From JAFEBO01 sp044221315 (GTDB lineage: Bacteria; Planctomycetota; Phycisphaerae; Phycisphaerales; UBA1924): DNA of 64,000 nucleotides. The notes below the pieces were generated by a model. That model worked only from the letters and a program-made list of their open reading frames with translations. It ran no database searches and was not told the origin of the DNA. Shown here piece after piece: positions 18,426-26,373 of this stretch; within the stretch, counting starts at the first letter, position 1, and every line of letters begins with the position of its first letter. The DNA is taken from NCBI GenBank assembly GCA_044221315.1, contig JBGAPK010000013.1, forward strand, positions 31,941-95,940. The letters are read 5' to 3'. The position numbers and the translations under genes were made by a program.

Positions 18426-20072
18426 ATGGACAACGTGAAACCAATCCAGGCTGCTCCGGGACCGGCTCGATCCGACCAAACTTCGGCGCTCGCCCCGAAT
18501 CCAGCTATTCTTCCGGCCGATAACTCGGGGGCGCGCCTTGCGGCGTCCAACGGGTATGCGGGCAATGGGGTGGCGCAGAACGGCCATGCCTCAGTCACTC
18601 CCGCCAATGGGTACGGACGACTTTCGGTGAGCGAGATACCAGGTTCAATCCCGGCCAGATCGGATCTCAGCGAGACCAACTCGCTGGGCGGCAGCAAGGC
18701 CGGCTCCCCCGGCGATACCGCACGCATGGGTTCGAAAGCCGGCGACCCCGGCGCCACGCCACAGATCGTGATCAAAGACCCGGGCCCGGCCCCGAGCGTA
18801 AAGACCATCGAGAGCGACCTTCAGGAAGTCGCCAAGGGCGGCACGAACGTGGACACGCTCGTCGCGCGCATGGTTGTGGACGCGGGCTTGGCGACACCCG
18901 AGGAGGTCGAGCACTGCCTGGCGATGACGCGCCAGACGCAGCAGGAAGAGCAGAACCAGCAGTCGCTGATGCACTTCCTTGTGAACAACCGTTACGCGAC
19001 CGAACGCCAGCTCGCCCGCCTGAAGCAACAGCTCGAAGCGGAGCGCAGCGGCCAGAAGATCGCCGGCTACAGGTTCCTGGGCAAATTGGGCGCCGGCGCT
19101 ATGGCGACCGTGCACAAAGCAAAGCAACTGAGCCTCGACCGCGTCGTCGCGATCAAGATCCTGCCCCGCAAGTTCAGCAGCAACCCGCAGTTCATCGAGC
19201 GCTTCTACGCAGAGGGCCGTGCCGCCGCAGCGCTGAACCATCCGAACATCGTGCAGGCGTACGACGTCGGCAAGTCGGGCGAATTCCACTACTTCGTCAT
19301 GGAGTTCGTGGACGGGCGGACCGTGTTCGACGACATCGTCAAGCACAAGCGCTATCCCGAAGGGGAAGCGGTCGACGTGATCATTCAGATCGCCGAGGCT
19401 CTGCAGCACGCACACGAGAAGGGCCTGATCCATCGTGATGTGAAACCAAAGAACATCATGATCACGAAGGAGGGCGTTGCGAAGCTGGCCGACATGGGCC
19501 TGGCGCGCGCGATGAACGACAAGGAAATGGCCGAGGCCGAAGCGGGCAAGGCCTTCGGCACGCCGTACTACATCAGCCCGGAGCAGATCCGGGGCGAGGT
19601 GAACATCACCGCGGCTGCCGACATCTATTCGCTCGGCGCCACGCTCTACCACATGGTGACGGGAAGCGTTCCATTCGACGGGAAGAACCCATCGGCGGTG
19701 ATGCACAAACATCTCAAGGCCGAGCTGGTGCCGCCGGATCACGTGAACCCCAAGCTCAGCGCCGGCATCTCCGAGGTCATCGAGATGATGATGGCCAAGG
19801 ACGCTCGCGGCCGGTACAAGAGCTGCAAAGACCTCCTGATCGATCTGAGAGCGGTTCGCAAGAAGGAATCGCCGCCGATCGCGCACAAGGACATCCTGCC
19901 GCAAGAAGACATCTCGGCGCTGGTCGAGGCCGAGCACGCGGCGAGCGCGATGATGGCGGAGGACCGCACGTCTTCGCGTCGCGGCCCGCACCCCTATCTG
20001 GTCTGGGGGCTGATTGTGAGCCTGGTCGTGAGCGTTGGTTTCAATATCGTGCTGATCATGACCCGTGGCTGA
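18426..20072 (+). CDS. Ser/Thr protein kinase, C-terminal membrane anchor
   Basis: About 548 residues: a 130-residue low-complexity N-terminus, then a helical region (LVARMVVDAGLATPEEVEHC) resembling a phosphorelay-type or GspE N-terminal helical module, then a Hanks kinase. The kinase has LGKLGAGAMATVHKAKQ, VAIKIL (Lys about 244), HRDVKPKN, a DMG in place of DFG, and FGTPYYISPEQ before the substrate lobe. One membrane helix ends the protein (GLIVSLVVSVGFNIVLIM), so the kinase faces the cytoplasm. The Asp of DMG that binds magnesium is present, so activity is likely. The start ATG is chosen on sequence sense and is uncertain. Confidence 0.88.
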   Translation: MDNVKPIQAAPGPARSDQTSALAPNPAILPADNSGARLAASNGYAGNGVAQNGHASVTPANGYGRLSVSEIPGSIPARSDLSETNSLGGSKAGSPGDTARMGSKAGDPGATPQIVIKDPGPAPSVKTIESDLQEVAKGGTNVDTLVARMVVDAGLATPEEVEHCLAMTRQTQQEEQNQQSLMHFLVNNRYATERQLARLKQQLEAERSGQKIAGYRFLGKLGAGAMATVHKAKQLSLDRVVAIKILPRKFSSNPQFIERFYAEGRAAAALNHPNIVQAYDVGKSGEFHYFVMEFVDGRTVFDDIVKHKRYPEGEAVDVIIQIAEALQHAHEKGLIHRDVKPKNIMITKEGVAKLADMGLARAMNDKEMAEAEAGKAFGTPYYISPEQIRGEVNITAAADIYSLGATLYHMVTGSVPFDGKNPSAVMHKHLKAELVPPDHVNPKLSAGISEVIEMMMAKDARGRYKSCKDLLIDLRAVRKKESPPIAHKDILPQEDISALVEAEHAASAMMAEDRTSSRRGPHPYLVWGLIVSLVVSVGFNIVLIMTRG

Positions 20073-20138
20073 CCGGCCCCTCGTCCCTTGGAATCGCGTG
20101 AAATCCGATGAAAACGGCCCCTTCCGGGAGCGTTGGCA

Positions 20139-20167
20139 TTGCCTCGCGGGTGGTGATCTGTTAGGCT
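20139..20167 (+). promoter_or_regulatory. Candidate sigma70-type promoter for infC
   Basis: A -35-like TTGCCT (20139-20144), a 17-base spacer, and TAGGCT (20162-20167) preceded by TG at 20159-20160, which makes an extended -10. The transcript would start near 20174, about 100 bases before the proposed infC start. Read by eye, not tested. Confidence 0.5.
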
Positions 20168-20275
20168 TGGGCTCGGAGATGGCATATCGAATTCGTGCCG
20201 GAACGGCACGGGCGATTGCGGGTGTGTGACCCGAATCGCGCGTGCTGGTGCGGCACTTACGCAGGAGAGTTACCC

Positions 20276-20971
20276 ATCGCATTCGGTCGATTCAGTCGCG
20301 AAAGCGGGCCCGTCATGCGGACCCGCGTCAATTTCATGATCCGGTTCTCGCCGATCCGCGTGATCGGCCCTGATGAAGAGCAGCTCGGCGTGATCGAAAC
20401 GCCCGAAGCGCTCAAGAAGGCGCAGGAACTCGGCCTCGACCTGGTCGAGATCTCGCCGGATGCACGCCCCCCGGTGTGCAAGATCATGGACTACGGCAAG
20501 TACAAGTACGAGCTTTCTCAGAAAGCCCGGAAGACGCGCGCCGCCTCCAAGTCAACCGAAATGAAGGAAGTCCGCCTCGGACGCTCGGTCAAGATCGGCG
20601 AGCACGACATCCAGATCCGCATCGACCAGAGCCGTCGCTTCCTGATCGCCGGGCACAAGGTGATGGTGACCCAGAAGTTCAAGGGCCGCGAAATTGCGCA
20701 CCGTGATCTGGGCCTTCAGAACCTCCGCCAGGTGGCTGATGCGCTCGCGGACGTCTGCAAGATCGAGCAGACTCCGCGATGGATGGGCAAGCAGGCGAGC
20801 ATCATCGTCGCGCCCGACAAGGTGAAGATCGACGCGATCAAACGCAAGCTCGAGAAGGAAAAGGCCGCGAAGATCGCCCGGGGCGAAAAAGTCGCGGAAG
20901 AGAAGCCGATCGAGGAGCTCGAGGTTGAGGTCGCAGCGCAGAACGCGCAGGTCGAAGGCGACGAGGAATAG
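20276..20971 (+). CDS. infC: Translation initiation factor IF-3, likely ATC start
   Basis: IF-3 keeps the 30S subunit free and checks initiator tRNA pairing. The core is clear: MIRFSPIRVIGPDEEQLGVI, GLDLVEISPDARPPVCKIMD and YGKYKYELSQKARK in the N-domain; VKIGEHDIQIRIDQ and VMVTQKFKGREI in the C-domain. An acidic tail of about 35 residues follows, and the total is 231 residues. A start at ATC 20276 is proposed because AGGAGAG lies 8 bases upstream; infC is known for rare start codons (ATT in E. coli). The nearest canonical start, ATG at 20315, has no ribosome site. No rpmI or rplT follows; a terminator at 21003-21040 ends the unit. Confidence 0.95.
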   Translation: MAFGRFSRESGPVMRTRVNFMIRFSPIRVIGPDEEQLGVIETPEALKKAQELGLDLVEISPDARPPVCKIMDYGKYKYELSQKARKTRAASKSTEMKEVRLGRSVKIGEHDIQIRIDQSRRFLIAGHKVMVTQKFKGREIAHRDLGLQNLRQVADALADVCKIEQTPRWMGKQASIIVAPDKVKIDAIKRKLEKEKAAKIARGEKVAEEKPIEELEVEVAAQNAQVEGDEE

Positions 20972-21002
20972 TCCGGCCGCTGAAAATCGGTACGTGAAAG
21001 AC

Positions 21003-21040
21003 AACGCGGCCCCGAAACACTCGGGGCCGCGTTTCGTTTT
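21003..21040 (+). terminator. Rho-independent terminator after infC
   Basis: A perfect 13-bp stem (AACGCGGCCCCGA with TCGGGGCCGCGTT), an AACAC loop and a downstream TCGTTTT. It lies 31 bases after the infC stop and before the convergent secreted-protein gene, so it ends infC as a single-gene unit. Confidence 0.88.
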
Positions 21041-21071
21041 GTGCGTTCTCGGGGCCGAAGCCTCGTGAGAA

Positions 21072-21899
21072 TTACGAACCGCCGCCACCGGGGCGGCGTC
21101 CGCCTCCTCCGGGACCTCGTCCGGCGCCGGGAAGAGATTCTTCAAGTTTGGTCATCTGTTCCTTGTTCAGGATCTTGCCCATCGAGTCGAGCAATTTTTG
21201 ACGGCCTTCCTGGTTCGCGGCCCGCATCGCCTCGCGATCGACCTGACCGCCGCCCGCTGCGTTCGCCCTGATCTTCTTCTGAGCGGCGTCGAGGGCAACG
21301 GCGTAGTCCTCGATCGCGTTCAGGCCTTCCTGCTGCTTGGCCGCGTCCAGCTTGAACGTGCCGAATGTGTCGGCGATGTTGTCCCACTGGCGGCTGAACG
21401 TGCCGAGCGGCACGATTGCCTTGTCCGCCTGCTCGGCGCCGATGATGCCGGTGAGGGATGCTTTGAGCTTCTCGCGCTCGCCCGCGGTCAGTTCATCGAC
21501 CTTCTTGAGTGCATCGCGCATCGCCTCCATGCGATTCCCGCCCTCCTGGGCTTTCTGCATCGCCTCGGAGCGCAGTTTCTCGGCCGCGGACTCCTGACTC
21601 TCGCGTGCCGCGGCGTACGCCGACGCGACTGCCTTGGCCTTGTCGTCCTTCACTCCCAGCCGGTGAGCCACGCCGTTCGCCTCGAGGTCCCATGCGGCCT
21701 TGGCGCGCTCCGGGCTGAGTTGTCTGCCGCCGAATCCCATGCCCGGCATGCCGCCACCGGGACCTCCGCCCGGACCGCCGTCGCCCGGCGCGCGCGGGGG
21801 TGGGGGTGGTGCCTGATCGGGCTTCGCGTTCTGCGCGAGCGCGCTCAGGCACATCGAACCTGCCATGATGCCGCAGACGATCCATTTTCCGTTTTTCAT
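21072..21899 (-). CDS. Secreted Pro/Gly-rich helical protein
   Basis: A 275-residue protein. MKNGKWIVCGIMAGSMCLSA and a cut after ALAQ give a clear signal peptide. A Pro/Gly-rich linker (PPPPPRAPG, GGPGGGPGGGMPGMGFGG) precedes a 180-residue Ala/Glu/Lys-rich helical body and a second Gly-rich end. I do not recognise the family. It is divergent from a second small secreted protein at 22070 across a spacer of about 170 bases, and converges on infC. GGAG lies before the ATG. Confidence 0.75.
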   Translation of the reverse strand: MKNGKWIVCGIMAGSMCLSALAQNAKPDQAPPPPPRAPGDGGPGGGPGGGMPGMGFGGRQLSPERAKAAWDLEANGVAHRLGVKDDKAKAVASAYAAARESQESAAEKLRSEAMQKAQEGGNRMEAMRDALKKVDELTAGEREKLKASLTGIIGAEQADKAIVPLGTFSRQWDNIADTFGTFKLDAAKQQEGLNAIEDYAVALDAAQKKIRANAAGGGQVDREAMRAANQEGRQKLLDSMGKILNKEQMTKLEESLPGAGRGPGGGGRRPGGGGS

Positions 21900-22029
21900 G
21901 TGTTGCTCCAGTGACGGGACCTGCTTGTGATGGTCTCACGATTGAACGATTCGCGACCGGAAGTATTGCAGAAAACGGTCGATGCCGCAGGGTCGGGCAG
22001 ATGCCTGAGTCTGAATCCGGTGTGGAAGT

Positions 22030-22038
22030 TGCTAGACT
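22030..22038 (+). promoter_or_regulatory. Candidate extended -10 promoter of the cytochrome b562-like gene
   Basis: TGCTAGACT (22030-22038) is TG-n-TAGACT, an extended -10, 32 bases before the ATG at 22070. No good -35 was found. Confidence 0.4.
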
Positions 22039-22069
22039 CGACCCCCGCATTTTTCACATAGGAGCTCGC

Positions 22070-22600
22070 ATGCTTTCGTTCGTTTCCGTTGTTGTCTTCG
22101 CTCTCACATCCACGAGCCTCGCGCCCGACGCCGCGTCGACCAATCAGCCGGCGCCGGCGGCGCAGCAGCCGCGGGAGGGCGAGCGTCCGCGTGGCCCGGG
22201 CGGGCCGGGGGGACAGGGCGGCGAACGCCGGATGAGCATCGAAGGGGCAATGAAAATCGTCAATCGCAACACGAAACTGCTTAAGGCGCAGATCGGCGAC
22301 GCGTCCAAGAGGGACGAAAACCTCGGCTTTGTGAACGAGATGGAGCGCGGGTGCGTGACGGCAAAGGGGTTGCCGCTGCCCAAGGACGTGCTCGAGCACG
22401 CTTCCGACGACGCCGGAAAGGCGAAGATGCGGGCGGAGTACCGCACGCAGATGCTTGTCATGCTGAAGAAGCTCATCCAGCTCGACGAGGCGATCGGCGA
22501 AGGGAAACTCGATCAGGCCAAGGCGACGCTCGAAGAACTCCTGGCGCTGCGCGACAAGACGCACAAGGACATGGGCGTGAAGGATGAAGAGAAAGAATGA
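22070..22600 (+). CDS. Cytochrome b562-like secreted protein
   Basis: A 176-residue protein with a signal peptide (MLSFVSVVVFALTSTSLA), a Pro/Gly linker (RGPGGPGGQGG), then a four-helix body. The body reads like soluble cytochrome b562: EGAMKIVNRNTKLLKAQI aligns with the first helix of b562, with Met61 where the heme Met sits, and the end LDEAIGEGKLDQAKATLEEL plus LRDKTHKDMG aligns with the last helix, with His165 where the heme His sits. Heme binding is inferred, since there is no CxxCH and b562 binds heme noncovalently. AGGAG lies 7 bases before the ATG. Confidence 0.65.
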   Translation: MLSFVSVVVFALTSTSLAPDAASTNQPAPAAQQPREGERPRGPGGPGGQGGERRMSIEGAMKIVNRNTKLLKAQIGDASKRDENLGFVNEMERGCVTAKGLPLPKDVLEHASDDAGKAKMRAEYRTQMLVMLKKLIQLDEAIGEGKLDQAKATLEELLALRDKTHKDMGVKDEEKE

Positions 22601-22624
22601 CGCACGCGACCGCGGAGATCGTCT

Positions 22625-22924
22625 TTATTCGTCTTCATCATCGGGCTCAGGCGGCACACCATTCTGGAGCAGGAGCCTCCAAGCCTCGGCCGCGGGGCCG
22701 CCCTTTTCGGTGAACTTGCCGGTCTCGGCCTTGCTGATGAGGGCGTTGATGTCGTCGCGGCTGAACATCCAGTTCAAACCGCCGTGGCCGGGGCCTCGCA
22801 CGCGGGCGGCCTTTCGCAGCGCGTCGAAGGTCTTGGGCGACATACCGGCGGCATCGAGCAGTTGCTGTTTGCTGAAAGCGTTCGGGTCGGTGTCGTTGGG
22901 GCGGATGGATTGGCCGCGGCGCAT
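22625..22924 (-). CDS. Small protein with HTH-like N-terminus
   Basis: A 99-residue protein. FSKQQLLDAAGMSPKTFDAL resembles a MerR/AlpA-type helix-turn-helix, and NWMFSRDDINALI continues like a winged-helix fragment. The acidic C-terminus (EPDDEDE) is unstructured. No family name is assigned. Its ATG lies 13 bases from an 11-copy octamer repeat (CTGCTGCT on this strand), so the repeat would lie in its leader or promoter. Confidence 0.6.
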   Translation of the reverse strand: MRRGQSIRPNDTDPNAFSKQQLLDAAGMSPKTFDALRKAARVRGPGHGGLNWMFSRDDINALISKAETGKFTEKGGPAAEAWRLLLQNGVPPEPDDEDE

Positions 22925-22937
22925 GGGGGATTGTTGG

Positions 22938-23025
22938 AGCGGCAGAGCGGCAGAGCGGCAGAGCGGCAGAGCAGCAGAGCAGCAGAGCAGCAGAGCAGCA
23001 GAGCAGCAGAGCAGCAGAGCAGCAG
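22938..23025. repeat. Tandem octamer repeat, 11 units
   Basis: Four copies of AGCGGCAG (22938-22969) followed by seven copies of AGCAGCAG (22970-23025), all in phase with no gaps. It fills most of the 116-base spacer between the HTH-like gene and the TPR-YggX gene, both on the minus strand. The two blocks differ by one base per unit, which suggests the block grew by slippage from a variant unit. Confidence 0.9.
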
Positions 23026-23040
23026 ATTGTGGCGCGATGG

Positions 23041-23667
23041 CTATGACTTTGCTGTTAATTCGCGGAACAGCGCCTCATCGATACCTAGGAACTCGCGCAT
23101 GTGCTGGTCGTAGGTCTCGGCGTGGTCGTCGCGAGAGAGGTCCAGCCGCAGTTCGTTGATGACCTTGGTTCCCTGGCCGATCCAGTCCTTCCAGGTCTCG
23201 GCGGAGATGTTCTCAAAGATCCAGTTGCCGACCGGGCCTCGGAACGGCGGCCGCACGAGCTTGGTGCCGGGGCGGCCGGTGCGCTTGCACATGAATGTGC
23301 CTTCGGGCATGGCGACTTCGACCTTCGCGCCCGCGACTTCGGGCAGCGGCTCGCCGAGTTGCTTGAGCAGGTCGCCCATGGCCTTCTTGGGCATGAAGTC
23401 GCCCCGCAGCGCTGCGGCGGCGTAGCCCTCCTTCAGCACTTCGGCCGCGAGCGGCTTGTCGTTGCAGGCGATGAATTCGGCGCCGGCCAACTGGTAGGCC
23501 TTGGACATGTCCTTGTTGATGCGGAAGCAGCGGACGTAACTCTCCGCGGCATCCCGATGGCGCCCGGCCTGGGCGTAGGCGTTGCCGAGGGAGTAATGGG
23601 CCATGTCGTTGGTCGGATCGGCCTGGACCATGTTCTCGAATTGGGCGATTCGCTGGGCGATGTCCAT
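23041..23667 (-). CDS. TPR-YggX fusion protein (Fe(2+)-trafficking-like)
   Basis: A 208-residue fusion. The N-terminal half holds TPR-type helices (DPTNDMAHYSLGNAYAQAGR, SYVRCFRINKDMSKAYQLAG). The C-terminal about 80 residues match YggX: MCKRTGRPGTKLVRPPF, PVGNWIFENISAETWKDWI, QGTKVINELRLDLSRDDH and MREFLGID. The first Cys of YggX (CTFL in E. coli) maps to the Cys of MCKR. YggX protects Fe-S clusters and DNA during oxidative stress; the role of the TPR part is unknown. The stand-alone E. coli protein is 91 residues. Confidence 0.82.
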   Translation of the reverse strand: MDIAQRIAQFENMVQADPTNDMAHYSLGNAYAQAGRHRDAAESYVRCFRINKDMSKAYQLAGAEFIACNDKPLAAEVLKEGYAAAALRGDFMPKKAMGDLLKQLGEPLPEVAGAKVEVAMPEGTFMCKRTGRPGTKLVRPPFRGPVGNWIFENISAETWKDWIGQGTKVINELRLDLSRDDHAETYDQHMREFLGIDEALFRELTAKS

Positions 23668-23705
23668 GGGGGAGGGTAGTGCGATTCAGCGTGATCGTGA
23701 ACCCA

Positions 23706-24161
23706 TCACTTCGATGTGAAGGAGAAGATCAAATATGCAAGTAGCACAATCAGAATATTGATTCCGGCCAAAACGACGAATGCAAAGATTCCGTCGGCGA
23801 ACGGCGGTTCGAGCAGACGTGGATCAACACCACTTTGACGAGCGCCGACGTTACGCGCGCCGGTCACCACTGCTCCTGCTATCGACGCGAAGAACCCTGC
23901 GCACGACCCGAACAAAAGGGCATAGACCACTTCAAGTCGCGCGAATGAGCCGAAATTCACAAAGTAAGCAACCGGAACAACCACGATCGTCGGCAGACAA
24001 CCGGTCGCCACGTCCGTCCAAGAGATCACTCGGTACCGGGGATGTCCATCCAATTTCGATACCGCTTCGCCGCACTCGGGGCAGATCACGCTATCGATGC
24101 TTTCCACGAACTGCGAAGTCACGTCGTACCCACACTTCGGACATCGCAGTGCGTCGGCCAT
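23706..24161 (-). CDS. Zinc-ribbon membrane protein, hypothetical
   Basis: A 151-residue protein. Two CxxC knuckles open it: LRCPKCGYDV and VICPECGEAV. Three hydrophobic segments follow (GCLPTIVVVPVAYFVNFG, VVYALLFGSCAGFFASIAGA, FVVLAGINILIVLLAYLIF). The GC content is visibly lower than neighbouring genes. The start giving MADALRCPKC is chosen because the ribbon begins right after it; there is no clear ribosome site. Function unknown. It is divergent from pyrD. Confidence 0.68.
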   Translation of the reverse strand: MADALRCPKCGYDVTSQFVESIDSVICPECGEAVSKLDGHPRYRVISWTDVATGCLPTIVVVPVAYFVNFGSFARLEVVYALLFGSCAGFFASIAGAVVTGARNVGARQSGVDPRLLEPPFADGIFAFVVLAGINILIVLLAYLIFSFTSK

Positions 24162-24205
24162 TCGGGCATGATACTTTCTTCTTCGGATCTTTTCCCTCAC
24201 CTTCC

Positions 24206-25279
24206 ATGACCTCCACTCTTGCCACACTCTCTGTTAGCCTCGCCGGGCTCCCACTTGCGTCGCCGCTCATCCTCGCCGCAGGAACCTGCGGCTACGTGGA
24301 TGAACTCGCCGAGGTCACCGATCTCTCGCCCTCCGGCGGCGTCGGCGCGATTGTGACCAAGTCGATCACGCGCGAGGCTCGCGAGGGAAACGCGACGTGG
24401 CGGATCATCGAGCATCGGGCGGGGATGCTCAATGCGATCGGACTGGCGAATGTTGGGTTGGAGAAATTCAAGAGCGAGATTGTGGCGCGGATTGAGAGGT
24501 TTGCGGGAGTTGGGTCCGGAGGAAAAACCTCCCTTCCCCCAACCCCCTCCCTCAGGGAGGGGGCTTCGGAGAGGCCCGCGATCATCGGGTCGATCTCGGG
24601 GTTCAGCGTGGACGATTACGTCGCGGTCGCGGCGGCGATGGATGCGGTCGATGCGATCCCGGCGGTGGAACTCAATGTCAGTTGCCCGAACGTGCAGCGC
24701 GGGTGCGAGTTTGGGAGTGATCCGGCGCTCTTGCGTGAACTCATCCGCGCGGTGCGGCCGGTGTTGACCAAGACGCGGCTGTTTGTCAAGATCTCCCCCA
24801 CTGTTGTCGGGCTGCAGGCGCCGGGCGAAATTGGTGTCGTCGCGATCTGCCGCGCGGCGATCGAGGCGGGGGCGCCGCCGGCGGGGCCGAACCAGCGGCC
24901 GGGCGCCGACGCGATGGTCATCGCGAACACGATGCCGGCGATGGCGATCGATGTGCGGACGCGCGAGCCGCGGCTGTCGAATGTCACCGGCGGGCTCAGC
25001 GGGCCGGCGATCCATCCCATCGCGGTGAAACTGGTGCACGACGCGTACCGGGGGATCTGCAGGGCGAGCGGCACGCCGATCGTCGGACTAGGCGGCGTCA
25101 TGAATTGGGAAGACGCGGCGGAGTTCATTCTCGCCGGGGCGAGCGCGGTCGGGATGGGCACGGCGCTCTTCGTCGATCCGAGGGCGCCAAAGAGGATTGC
25201 GACGGGGTTGGCGGCCTGGGTGCGGAGCCAGGGCGTTTCGAGACTTGCCGATCTCGTCGGCGCTGTCAAACTCGCCTAG
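24206..25279 (+). CDS. pyrD: Dihydroorotate dehydrogenase (class 1-like)
   Basis: Oxidises dihydroorotate to orotate in pyrimidine synthesis. At 357 residues it is a little longer than the usual about 310. Visible landmarks: LILAAGTCGY, AIVTKSIT (phosphate/FMN region), NAIGLANVGLE, the active-site ELNVSCPNV with the class 1 Cys, FVKISPT, MVIANTM, GGLSGPAIHP and GLGGVMNWEDAAEFILAGA. About 20 residues (GSGGKTSLPPTPSLREGASE) between the first and second third are encoded by an inserted palindromic element (24518-24563). No pyrK is seen, so type 1B is not certain. The long in-frame extension upstream is rejected because it overlaps the zinc-ribbon gene. Confidence 0.9.
   Translation: MTSTLATLSVSLAGLPLASPLILAAGTCGYVDELAEVTDLSPSGGVGAIVTKSITREAREGNATWRIIEHRAGMLNAIGLANVGLEKFKSEIVARIERFAGVGSGGKTSLPPTPSLREGASERPAIIGSISGFSVDDYVAVAAAMDAVDAIPAVELNVSCPNVQRGCEFGSDPALLRELIRAVRPVLTKTRLFVKISPTVVGLQAPGEIGVVAICRAAIEAGAPPAGPNQRPGADAMVIANTMPAMAIDVRTREPRLSNVTGGLSGPAIHPIAVKLVHDAYRGICRASGTPIVGLGGVMNWEDAAEFILAGASAVGMGTALFVDPRAPKRIATGLAAWVRSQGVSRLADLVGAVKLA
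24518..24563. repeat. Palindromic element inserted in frame in pyrD
   Basis: Two nested-free hairpins in a row. GGAGG/CCTCC with an AAAAA loop is at 24518-24532. A perfect CCCCCTCCCT/AGGGAGGGGG 10-bp stem with one centre base is at 24543-24563. The frame stays open and reads SLPPTPSLREG. Dispersed elements with a CCCTC/GAGGG core are known in several bacterial groups. The rest of pyrD reads normally on both sides. Confidence 0.75.
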
Positions 25280-25388
25280 CGCGAGCCCGGAGAACCCGCT
25301 CCGCAAGATTCTGGAAGATTTGCACCGACCTCCGCGGGTAGCGTGCGTTGTGCCGCGCCGGTCCCGGCCGGACCCTTGGAGTACGCGC

Positions 25389-26372
25389 ATGGTCATCGGC
25401 ATCCGATCGATTCGTCCCGCCTCTCTCGTCGCGATCGGTCTCCTGCTTGCGGCGGGCACGTCGAATGCATGCCGCGCGGATGGCGGCAAGTCGCTGCCTG
25501 CTGAAACTCAGATGCAAGCCGCGGAAAGGCAGTTGCGGGACGGAAACTTCAAGGAGGCGGCGATGGCGTTTGAAAAGGTCGCCGATGCGGATCCGACGAA
25601 CGGAGTCGCGCAGGTGCGGCTCGGCCGAGCGCTCCTCCAGGCGGGCGAGGTCGATCGGGCGCTTCAGGTGGAACAGAAAGCGGCAGAGATCGACAGCGTG
25701 CGCCCTCGAGCGCTGTTCAACCTGGCGTGCTGCTACGCCGCGAAGAAGGATTCCGCCCGAGCGTTCGCGACGCTGGAGGAAGCCCGAGTTGCGGGATTCA
25801 ACCGGGCCGACATCATCCGTACCGAGCCATTTCTCATGGCGCTCGGAGACCCGGCACGGCTCGAGCAGACCGCCGCGGCGATCGAGAAGTCACTCGACAA
25901 GCCCGAGTACCACCAACTCGACTTCTGGGTCGGGACCTGGGATGTCTACAACCGCCAAGGGCAGCGCGTTGGCTCAAATATCATTGAGAGGGTCGAGCGC
26001 GGCGCCGTGATCTCCGAGCGCTGGACGGATTCCTTCGGAGGAACGGGGCGGAGCATGAACTTCTACAACCCGCCCACGGCGAAGTTCAAGCAGGTGTGGG
26101 TGGATGATTCGGGCTCTGTCCTCGAGATGGAGGGCATTTTCGAGCGGGGCGCTTTGCGGTTTGTCGGAAAGACGATGGGCCGCTCGGGTCCGGCGCAGGA
26201 CTATCGCACCACGTTCACGCCGCTTCCGAACGGCCGCGTACGCCAGTTCATCCAGACCGGCACGGCCCCATCGCTTGTTCCGACATTCGACGCTATCTAT
26301 GTGCCCGCGGGCGAAAAGCCGACTTCGGAAGACATGAAGGCGTTTGAGTCTCCGGGGGATGCGGACCGGTGA
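25389..26372 (+). CDS. Exported TPR protein with DUF1579-like domain
   Basis: A 327-residue protein. SIRPASLVAIGLLLAAGTSN is a signal peptide. TPR-like pairs follow at about residues 40-115 (LRDGNFKEAAMAFEKVADAD, VDRALQVEQKAAEIDSVRPR). The last about 150 residues resemble DUF1579-like extracytoplasmic domains: FWVGTWDVYNRQGQRVGSN, ERVERGAVISERWTDSFGG, FKQVWVDDSGSVLEMEGIF. The reaction is not known. It ends one base before the convergent plsC (26374). Confidence 0.78.
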   Translation: MVIGIRSIRPASLVAIGLLLAAGTSNACRADGGKSLPAETQMQAAERQLRDGNFKEAAMAFEKVADADPTNGVAQVRLGRALLQAGEVDRALQVEQKAAEIDSVRPRALFNLACCYAAKKDSARAFATLEEARVAGFNRADIIRTEPFLMALGDPARLEQTAAAIEKSLDKPEYHQLDFWVGTWDVYNRQGQRVGSNIIERVERGAVISERWTDSFGGTGRSMNFYNPPTAKFKQVWVDDSGSVLEMEGIFERGALRFVGKTMGRSGPAQDYRTTFTPLPNGRVRQFIQTGTAPSLVPTFDAIYVPAGEKPTSEDMKAFESPGDADR

Positions 26373-26373
26373 T

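Noticed and set aside
22938..23025. A CRISPR-like array.
   Set aside because: The units are 8 bases with no spacers, and no cas gene is in the window.
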